This document shows, piece after piece, positions 11,647-21,800 of a DNA stretch of 64,000 nt (within the stretch, counting starts at the first letter, position 1; each line of letters starts with the position of its first letter). A program made the translations under genes and the position numbers. The stretch comes from Lepidostoma basale (taxonomy: Eukaryota > Arthropoda > Insecta > Trichoptera > Lepidostomatidae), in contig JAHDVF020000577.1 in the NCBI GenBank assembly GCA_022606425.2, positions 930,001-994,000 on the forward strand, written 5' to 3'. The notes under the pieces were generated by a model, which was given only the letters and a program-made list of their open reading frames with translations, was not told the DNA's origin and did not search any database.

Positions 11647-13620
11647 GGGTGTCCCTTATTTTTCAAAGTTTTAATTTTACAACGCATAGGCTATTGTTTT
11701 ATTCATTTGGGCCTAAAACATTCGAAAACAATTTTTTACCTTATTCGGAACAGTGTAACCCGTGCCGACTTACGCGCAAAGATGTCCCATACAAATTGCG
11801 TCACAGGAGCGGCGCGTTGTCGTTGTTATTAGCATTTAGTCTCGGCTTGTCAGGTAATACCACGGATTGTTTTATATTTCCAAGATGTCAGTGGAACTAA
11901 GAAGCAATTTTAAAAGTTTTTCCTTGGTTGATGAAGTAAATCACCAAATATCAGGTGTAAACTACCATGTAATCGTCAAGTTCTCGCAGTTATATTTTTC
12001 AACATACATAAAGTTAATTTGACTGTTAATGGAAGCGCAAATCTTGTCATTCTGGAGTGCAATATATTATGAAAAAAGGCTAGAATACCTACCAGAGCTG
12101 TTCCTAATTATGTTAAGAAGTTAGTGGATCTTTATCAGGTCTGACGAGAACTGCAAAAAATAGCAAGAAGATTCAGGACTTACATAGGCGCCGCGAAGAG
12201 AACTTTCAACTTGAATTAGATAATTTATTCGATATCACACACGCCGATGCTCTTGAATGTGCTGTGATACGACAGCATCTTATACAGAATGCTTGAACGA
12301 AGCTTGTGTGCAAAAACTAGAAAGAGATTTGTTACTCTTTGCTTGCCGCCATCATATATACGAACTGATGCTCAAAAGTGCGTCTGAATCGCAAAATCGA
12401 TTATACGAGATGATTATAGCGAACTCATTGAGCTTGCTATTGTTTTTCTTAAGTGAAGACAATGAAAATAAAATAAAAATCAGACCTGCTGGCCTAACGC
12501 ATCAAGCACGATGGATGGCAAGAGCTATTTACTCCTTAAAAATACGTTTACTGCAGTCCCAGTTTAAAATGTGCGCTAAAGACGAATAAGCTTTACGAGA
12601 TGTTTGTTTATTTATTGTGGCAGTTTATGTAAAGCCCTGGCTTGAATATAGTTTGACGATAAAAGCTCCGAATGAAGATTTTTGTTTTTTAAGGACCTTA
12701 TAAGATTACGAAGAAGTTGACAATTTCCAAATCGGCTTTAAACAAGTTCAGTCAACATTTGTGGTACTTGTCAGCAGTAATAGCTATCCTTTTAATTTTT
12801 TATGACAACGTTGATGAGCAGACCGAAAAAAACATTGTAGAAAACTTACAAAAATAAAGTTTTGGTGATTAAGGAAAAAGATATGTTCCATCGAAGGAAC
12901 AGCTGTCTGGCTCTCTATATGGTACGTAAATAGTGTTTAATCTAGTATTTAATTTAGAACTTATTTGTTTTATTTATAGGTACTACAAGTATTTGTTATC
13001 TTGTTTATAGGAAATATTTGAGTGATTTTATTTCTGTCAAGAGTAAAGATTTATTTTCACGACTGTAACTTGATAGCAGTTTCCTTCAAGAAATTGTATC
13101 TTCATAGAAAGACAGCGCGGCGTTTGTGGAAACTAAAAAGAAAGTTACTAGCTTAAAAGCAGTTAATGACACAGCTGAAAGAGCTGTTAATCTTATGACA
13201 GACTTTCATGGTTTGACTACCGCATATGAAGAACATAAGCAGTTCACATTATGTTGTGTGCAAGAACATAGAAAAATTTACCCAGAGTGTAAAAAAAGAG
13301 ACTTCGAATAGGAAATATCCAAGTAAATAAATATAAATTTGGATCTTTTTTTGATAATTACAAGAAAAGTATTACATAAATATACGTTTTCATCAATGTT
13401 TATCTAACATAATGGTTTTAAGTGATCATCTACAACTACATGTAAGAGACACCTAAAGCAGGTATTTTCTAAAACTTTGAGGCCAAGTCGGCACGGGTTA
13501 GAATTAACGTAGGAAGTTGAAATTCTGTATTTGGGTAACTAGTAGGCTATTAAACACAATTAGGGGGTATGCGTTTCAAAAATCCAAAAAAAAAAATTTT
13601 TGCCCATATAAGGGACACCC
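11647..13620. mobile_element. Decayed 2-kb DNA transposon with TA target and GGGTGTCCC ends
   Basis: Begins GGGTGTCCCTTAT, ends ATAAGGGACACCC, and is flanked by TA on both sides. Inside, two broken frames survive on the plus strand: 12257-12589 (RDLLLFACRHHIYELMLK; HQARWMARAIYSLKI) and 13126-13311 (AVNDTAERAVNLMTDF; KQFTLCCVQEHRK). The first is preceded in another frame by related sequence from about 12060. I have met similar proteins as uncharacterised transposon-like insect and hydra proteins but cannot name the superfamily. Many stops; certainly inactive. Confidence 0.7.
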
Positions 13621-14363
13621 TATAGTACATATATCTATATAAATAAAAGGCAATGTATGTGTGCCTTATACTCAAAAAATGCTCCACCGATTTTGATGGA
13701 AATTTCACAATTTATTCTTATCAGTGCCAGGAATGTTTAGAGATTAGTTGTAATCTTCTTCTTCTATCGAATGAACTAAAAAAACAGAAAATACATGTCT
13801 ATCTGTAACATAAACTCTCCATAAACGATGTTCTATGGCAACAAAATATTTGCCACACGCAAATATCAATTTGGCAGCTAAATACCTGTCATAGAATGGT
13901 GCTGGTTCACCTAATATTAATGAATGTCTTTTAAAGAAGAATCAATTTCATGTGCTTGATTACTTAAATATGCTTGTTATATATATTTAATATTGTTATA
14001 TATGAAATAAAAATACTATTAATATTTATTAATGTATAGTTTTTCTTTCTCCTTACCTCATTCCGTTACTCTGGGTTGGCTTTATTAATCATTTGGCGCT
14101 AAGTGTTTGTTACCAAACAATTAATCAATTTGGTATATACTGGTAATTTTAGGATCAGTTGTCACGTGACATGAGCGTTTCACCCTGAACTCCCATCCCA
14201 TTTTAGAACCTCCAATATATTGAAGATGCTCCGAGTATGGGATTTTCTTTGTCTCTCGGTACCTTGAAGGTAGAAGACAGTATCATTTTTATCTTACCCT
14301 TTATAGGCATTTCCTGTACTGACTCTCTAGGGTTAAAGCTGCCCTGAGAGAAATATTTCTTAA

Positions 14364-14912
14364 CCGTCGCGTTGCCATGTGGTCAATTGAGTTTCCACTG
14401 CCAATTTAAAGTTGATTTTCTTAAAACCTATGGACCCTAATATTATAAAAAAATTGTAATCCTCCATTGAAGTGTTCTCAATATTTCGTAATAAAAAAAA
14501 AAAGCAAAAAATTACTTCCTTCATCCCAAAAAAAATATTTTCTAAGACTGCCCTCACCTTCATTCGTGTTAAGGTAGAATTTGTTTTGCTAATATTTACA
14601 ACTTTATCAAAAGTGACAAATACTTACGCGGCGCGCAGACAAGTTTATACCCGATGTCCAGTCGCCCGTATGCTGTGACGCATTACATATCAGAAATCGC
14701 ATGGTTCCAGAAAAAAATTAATAATGATATGTTTTTCAAATAATCCATGTATGTTATAGATATCGATCTATTCTAATGAAATTCCCTACAAGATGACATA
14801 AATTAAATTTTGATTCATCTAGTCATATGCTTGATATTTAGATAAAGTTAGCGGTAAACTGAACTTACCACATGGGAGCGAGCGTTTTGTTTTGAACACG
14901 GTACGTTAAGGG
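14364..14912. mobile_element. TTAA-flanked MITE, CCGTCGCG family (549 bp)
   Basis: Flanked by TTAA at 14360-14363 and 14913-14916, starts CCGTCGCGTTGCCATGTGG and ends with the complementary CCACATGGG...GTTAAGGG. A longer copy of the same element is at 53255-53954 inside Dark intron 8. Confidence 0.85.
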
Positions 14913-15002
14913 TTAATAAAAAATTGTAGAATTTGGAAATGATTGAAAAATAGTAACAAATATATATCTGATGATTAGAATTTCATAATGGTGAAGAAAT
15001 TC

Positions 15003-15130
15003 ATGGTGGTCTAAGGGACAGAACACTTGGCTCCTAATCCAGGGGACTTGGGTTCAAGCCTGAACATGTCCCGATAATAATGAGCTATTTTCAGGTCATT
15101 TTGAAAATTGTATAATAAATTCTAATACCA
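15003..15130 (+). mobile_element. tRNA-derived SINE (family 2)
   Basis: TGGTGGTCTAAGGGACAGAA resembles a tRNA 5' half with box A, and GGGTTCAAGCC at about 15050 is box B; then a conserved unrelated tail TAATGAGCTATTTTC...TAATAAATTCTAATA. Two further copies at 22139-22280 and 37266-37433 share head and tail, so it is a SINE and not a tRNA gene. Confidence 0.75.
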
Positions 15131-15714
15131 TTTCCTCCTTCCACTCCCCAGTTGTAGGTATTTTTGAATGATCTAGTCATCGGCCTCAACATGCAGCCAT
15201 TGCTTCCCTTGACGTCTTATTGCCCAGCATTCTGAACCGTAGAGCATGGCTGGTCTCACTGCAGATTTGTACACCTTTCTATTTATTTTCATTTGTACTT
15301 TTTACAGTACAAATTAGATTATTTACTAATCATTAAATATATAATTATAAAGGATCTTTCATTAAGCGCTTCTAATTTTTAAATTTGTAACAATTCCACC
15401 ATCAATCCCTTGTAACAATTCAGACCAATTTATGCAAAATAGTGGGGATCTAACAATATTATATTAGCGGTGCGAGATTTGAGATGTGATCTACAAACTT
15501 GATTACATTTATAAAAACATAACTCTTAATTAATGTTTTCTATCTATGGAAATTCTTTAAATCATGTATAAAATATGTTTACTCTATTTTATCCGTTTTA
15601 TTATATTTGATAAATCTGGTATAATTTATTAATTGTTAACGTCTCAAAACAAAAATCAAACATTTGAATACCAAATATTTGTGAACGAATTTAATGACTT
15701 TATTTCGAAATACA

Positions 15715-15790
15715 TATTGTAACACCTGATGATGTCAACATAAGTTGACGAAACAGCTGTCGCGAAAAATAAAAATACAATTGTGATACA
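15715..15790 (+). repeat. Repeat D unit around a canonical hammerhead core
   Basis: Short repeat found just past the inturned stop, on the opposite strand. ATTGTA (5' side, 15716-15721) can pair with TACAAT on the 3' side to give an outer stem I around the motif at 15726. A decayed relative is at 60590-60735. Confidence 0.6.
15726..15761 (+). ncRNA. Hammerhead-ribozyme-like motif with canonical core, family D
   Basis: Core CTGATGA (15726-15732), stem II GTCAAC-ATAA-GTTGAC (perfect 6 bp, 15734-15749), GAAA (15750-15753), self-complementary CAGCTG (15754-15759), cleavage triplet GTC ending at 15761. All catalytic-core bases of the hammerhead consensus are present in order. Stem I is weak next to the core (C-G, mismatch, C-G) but has an outer 6-bp helix. 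It would be transcribed opposite to inturned. Confidence 0.65.
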
Positions 15791-15831
15791 TAAAAATATG
15801 TTTAATACTTGAAAAATATAATCGCGTTACA

Positions 15832-18800
15832 TCAGTAATCCAAACCAAGTCTAAAGGCTAGCTCCACAATATTTTGTGGAACAGAGTCATGGCAGCACAC
15901 ATATACTTCGGAAGATTGCTGGTTCTCAAATAAACGTCTGAAATAAAAACACAATAAGATCAATACATACATTCTGAAAATACTACAAAACCGATTCACT
16001 TTCCACATAACTAGATTACAGATTTATATTAGTTGTGCTATGCAACAACCAAAATAATTTAAATAAAGTGTCAATCACTTGACAGTAGCCATTTCTGTTC
16101 CGGGCATCCTTAGCCTCCTTTCCCATTCATGGGTCGCTCGGGACTTGAGTCCATAGCTTGAATCCTATTCTAATAATGACCATGTCTTCTCTGGAGGATT
16201 TTCTGTTGAGGTTGCCTCCGCCTTGCCGGGTGAATCCAGTTTTATAGTGAAATTTGGCAATTGTCCAATCTCTATTTGCTATAACACTGATAGTTATCTC
16301 AGTGGTCACATTGCCTGAGGTTCGCAAGTTCTAAGAGACCACTCGTAGACACTAGAGAGTTCGACTTAGCAATAGCGTTGCTGGATAGCATGTTCACATC
16401 AAATCACACAAACCATTTATTTTTTAATAATTAATACGAATGAAAATGTCAGTTTTCTAGAAGTTTTATTATATTTTATGGGAATGACATGTTTCGCCCT
16501 TCTAAGGCATTATCAAATGTTTGGTATCAACATTTGATAATGTCTTCGAAGGGCAAAACATGTCATTCCCATAAAATATAATAAAACTTCTAGAAAACTG
16601 ACGTTTTCATTCGTATTAATTATTTAACCGTTAGAGTGCCGAAGAGCGCCATCGCGCTTGTAGGTAGATTAATAGTATTCAATTTCTGTATATTTATTAT
16701 CATGGTGTGAAACCTAGTGAAGAGAATGTTGAAAGAAATATGAAAATTGGTGTATTTTTACAGAAATGGCACATTGTTTTCTTGTAAATATAAATTATCT
16801 ATAAAAATTCACATTTCTTTTGATATTTTAGAATATTTTGGCGAAATAGGTTTGGCACTCAAACGGTTAATATGGAGTTTTACATCGCTGTTCAAGAAAC
16901 AATAAATAATTTATTGTTTGTACATTTACAAAAGTTTGTTTGGACCTAATTGCTGTATACAATCTACCTATTTATATTAATTCTCATGACATGTGATAGG
17001 TAGCTAATCTATCGGCATTTTATTGTCAAGTGAATTCTACACCAGAGCAAAGTCAGTTTGACAATCACACTGCCATCGCCGGGAATCGAACCCGGAAACT
17101 TTGGTGTGTCAGTCATAGCATCATCATCATTTTCTTCTCATACTAACAAAGACCCAGTATGAAAAATACTTTTCGTAAAACAAAAATCAAATCTTACCCA
17201 ACAACCCAGTAGCTGAATGAATCTACCTTCTTACTCGAAGCGCTCTGGTTAAAATATTTAGCAGGGACATCAAACAGAATTCCGTGCTCCTTAATCGCAA
17301 CCAAAGACTTGTTAACTGAACTGGATGGGGACAACATCTTTTTAAACCTAAAAAAATCAGAATAATTTTTATAAAACTTTGAAATGTTTTGCCAATACGA
17401 AACGAATCACACTAACCTTATTTAATATTGATGAAAATTTCAGTTTCATTAGATTATATTGTAGACTCAATACAACTAGATAACTCTAAATTGAGATATT
17501 TTACAAACATTTATTGTTTTTCAAAGGGGCTATCCAATGCTATAAACCAGAAGTTCCCAAACTTTTTGATACGTAGACCCTTGCCGATTTTTTCTATTTT
17601 GTATAGACTCCCTGCTTTCCTGATTGCTAAAAAAAAATTGGTCGCTGCCGAATTCTACCGGCCAGAAGTCGCTGACGAACTAAAAAAAAAGGTCACCAAC
17701 GATTATCCCCAAGTGAGCAAAAAAGGTCGCCAACGATTTCGATATTCGTATTGCGTTTCAATATTCAGCTTCAATTTAGTTGAACCATCTCGTGGACCCC
17801 CAATTTTTTTTTGCAACTATCGTAGACCCCTTGCAAGTTGTCGCGGACCCCTGGGGGTCTATATAGACCACTTTGGGAATCACTGCTATAAACAGATATC
17901 ATAAAATATTATTTCGCAACTGAGTTATTTTAAATGTACATAATTAGGTAAGACGTAAATGTGAAGAAAAAAAAATGCTTAAAGTAGATATATTGAGATA
18001 CCTAGATCTTTGAGTTTCACCGAAAGCTACTCTCCTACACAAGAAATAGACAAGTTCACTCTTCTGATTTACTACTTAGAATCCATGAATAAGAGCATAG
18101 AAATGGTTTGATCTGGAAAGTAGAATGCTATTTTCTCAAAATTAAAAATTTTGAATTACCTAGTTGCAGTGACAAGCCCAAGATTTTGAAGTTACACGTT
18201 TCATCTTGCTAGGGTATTATCAATTTTTTATTTATTATTAAATTAAGGTTTTCATCAATATTAAAAACTTAAAATAAGGTGTTGCATCATTGTTCAAGAT
18301 TCAATTTAAAAGGGAACGAACCTTATTGTGTTTTGTAACAAAGTATGTATCTTCTGACTGGCCCTGCGAAAGTTAGCAAGGATGTGCTTATAGAGTTGAC
18401 TCTCGGACTCCTTCTGCACGTGGACCGTGGGAGCCAGCAGCACCCCGCGCTCACAATCCAACTTCACAAAATGAAAACACACGTTCTCAGGACCGGCTGT
18501 TATCCTGAGAGTAAAAATTTCAAATAATTACTCAAATCCAATATTGAATCATTTTTATATCTACAATATATTGTTATTTTGGAATCCACAGACACCTAAA
18601 ATCTCGTTGCTAACAAGAACACCAAATTATTACCGTATAAAACATTGCCGAGACCAGTACAGTAAAAGTCCGTTAATTCGAACAACAATATTTCGTAATT
18701 CGAAATTTTCATAATTTGCTCGCTCCAAAAATTTACTTTTCATAGTAAATTCTACCGTTAAATCGAAATATCGCGTATTTCGTAATTCGTAATGTTTTTT

Positions 18801-21800
18801 CATCAAAATGCACTTACGAATTCTAATAATTCAAACGAGACATGAATATAAAAGTGAAATAACACATGAGAAAGAATCAGGTTCGAGCGCTACATACATT
18901 AGTACAAGCAAGATATCTATATATTACGTATTTCTCTTGAAAATATCACACGGTAAAAAGCAAAGCGATAAAATGAGAACACTATGTAAAAAGGATATCT
19001 TCATTACATATATCGTCGCCCCAGAGCAATAGTGAGATAAACCAGTGCCATCTTGACAATATAACAAGCCGTAATGTTCCTTTGATATTGTTTATGGTTA
19101 GACTTGGTGGAGGCCTTGCACTTATTTGAGTCTCCTAGGGCCTAAGAGACTCAAATAAGTGCAAGGCCTCCACCAAGTCAAACCATAAACAATATCAAAA
19201 GAACATTACGGCTTGTTATATTGTCAAGATGGCACTGGTTTATCTCACTATTGCTCTGGGGCGACGATATACTCAGCATCTTTCGTGTAGCCATCACTTC
19301 TTTTCTCTAAATTAGCAATATTTCTTTCACAAAGTGTTCGGAGAAATTCCAAAGCTAGACAAAGTTTTTTTTGTTGAGACATTACTTCAGACTGAGTATA
19401 TAAAAAGGAAAAAAATTAATAAACTTAAAGAATAAAACAAAAAAAAATGTAAAAACTATGTAAACACGATCGCGAATGTCAAAAGTGTTATAAATCGAGT
19501 CGAAAACCGAATGATAACATTAGGACAAAAATGGCTAAAATTGAAGATGTCGGCCAATCACCAAGCTGGGCGCTGTAGGCTGACCAATCGCAACGTCGCT
19601 CGCTGACCAATCGCTGATGAATTTTTTTGGGAAATCCGGTCCCTTGAATTTTGAATTAACGGACTTTTACTGTATAAGGGGTTGGATAATCTTCTAAAGT
19701 TCTATTGAATAAAGAAAAACTTGTATTATAAGAAATGTTAAACCACAATTATACCAAAACCGTTCATTGGCAAAACTATAAGTTAAAACATTAGTAAAAT
19801 TCCTTATTAATCATTATTACAGTAAAGAAAATAAATAGGATATTGAAAGATGGGTTAGGGCAGGCAACATCGCAAGATGGCAGTTAACAATGGTGTTCTT
19901 GTACGACCCTTAAATGGAAGTGAAGCATGGAACTGGAAAGAGAAGGATTAAAGTAGAATAAAAGCAGTAGAAATGAGAACTCTTAGACGAATGTGTGGTA
20001 ATTCTGTATATTACAGAAAAGAGAAGTGATTGCAGTGTGAATGAAAGTGTTAAAAACACTATAATGAAAGGGTCTTTAAGGTGGCCTATTGATGGCGATG
20101 AAGTTCGCAACCCATCACACGGCGTCTCCCGTGGGGGCGAAAAGAGAAGGATGGAGTGCCGCATCGGTTAAAGTGTGGCAGTTCATTATTTTTGCCTACC
20201 CCTTTGGAGAAAGGGTGGATGGTTAGTTAGTCTTTAAGATGGTTTGGACACATGGATGAATGAAAAAAGAATAATAACGAAAGTATGTTAACAACATAAA
20301 CGGAATAAAAAATAGAGTTGTAGGACATGCAATATTACCATTTGAACCCACCACCATGAAGAAAATAGAGCTGTCACCTTTTCTATTTCAGTTAAGTGGT
20401 TAATATCGGCCAATTGGTTGATTTATATAACCTAGTAAATATAATTAAAAGAAACATTAATTGAAGAAAGTTTTAATAAAATAAATATATGTCTATATAG
20501 AAATGAGTCTAAGAATTTGTGCTTACTTAGTAGGGAAGACGACGTCCATTTTTTCCAAAAGAGATTGACTCAGATCAGAGAAATCATAGCCGCCGCTGTA
20601 CTGACTGTTAGCCTGAAATTAAATTATTCAATTAACTAATAGAGAATCAGTTTTTTAGAAGTTTTATAATATTTTATAGGAATGACATATTTCGCCTTTG
20701 CTAAAACAATATAAAATGCCTTAGCAGGATGAAACATGTCATTCCCTTAAAATATAATAAAACTTCTGGTTCTGATTTAGAAAAATGGTTTGATTCATGT
20801 GGTGCTCCTGTCAATTTGGAGATATTTCTTGTATAAGTGAATTGTTTTGATCAATTTGATTGTTGCCGCACTTTGTGATAGTTATTTGTGACACAAAATA
20901 CGTTTTCACTCTTCTGATGTTAAAATAATACAAGTTTTTTCGTTTATAAAAATAATTTTGACAGGTGTCAAAATAAATTTTTCATTTGTTCCAATGACAA
21001 TTTGAATAAATTCTTCAATCAAATTTTCAAGTTTTTGCTGGTGTTGGATTGTGATAAGTGCCTAATTAAAATGAAAAAAGTGGAATAAAAAATTAAATAA
21101 ACACAAATTAATGTCCGGATCGTCCAGCTGACGACAAGTGCACCATCTAAAAGAACATTATGTGTTAAATTATTTTTATGTGTTATTTTATTTTATATCA
21201 TTGTATTTTGTATAATTTGTTTTAGATTTATTATGTAGACGTTGAATGATTGAAGTGTGCGCGGGAGATGCCTATTGGTGGCGATGAGGTTCGCAACCCA
21301 TCACACCGCGTCTCTCGCGTTGGCGAAAAGAGAAGAATGGAGTGCAGCATCGATTAAAGTGTTGCAGTTCATTCTTTCTGTCTACCCTTTCGGGGAAACG
21401 GCGTGATGGTTAGTTAGTTAGTTAGTTTATAATAAAACTTCTAGAAAACAAACATTTTCATTCATATTAACTGTTTAACCTTTAGCCGCCCAGCGGTCCC
21501 GTACGGGCCGCGGATTTGCTTCGTTCAGTGTCCAGCGGTCCCGTACGGACGGTGATTTCGATTATGACAATAATTTTATTTTCGGTTGTGTTTTATTACA
21601 ATCTGCCTAATAAAACACCCAATCTACACCACTGTCACTTTTTCGTCATCTTCTGAACTGGACAGTTGTAATCACATCGCTGTTGTGAATGTTCAAATTT
21701 TTTTTTTTTTTAATGTGTAATTACATAAAAGGAGAAATTTTTCAAATAAAGCATTGGTGAATTTTACACAATCTTTTATTTTCATAATGCTTTTTATTTT

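Noticed and set aside
15003..15080. tRNA gene (box A and box B seen)
   Set aside because: Same head with the same non-tRNA tail occurs three times, and no full cloverleaf forms; it is a SINE. The same applies to 61391-61548.
17428..17904. 158-codon open frame as a gene
   Set aside because: It crosses a hAT MITE with target duplications; composition and boundaries are those of the element, and no domain is visible.
18345..18527. Plus-strand open frame of 60 codons
   Set aside because: Antisense shadow of inturned exon 11.
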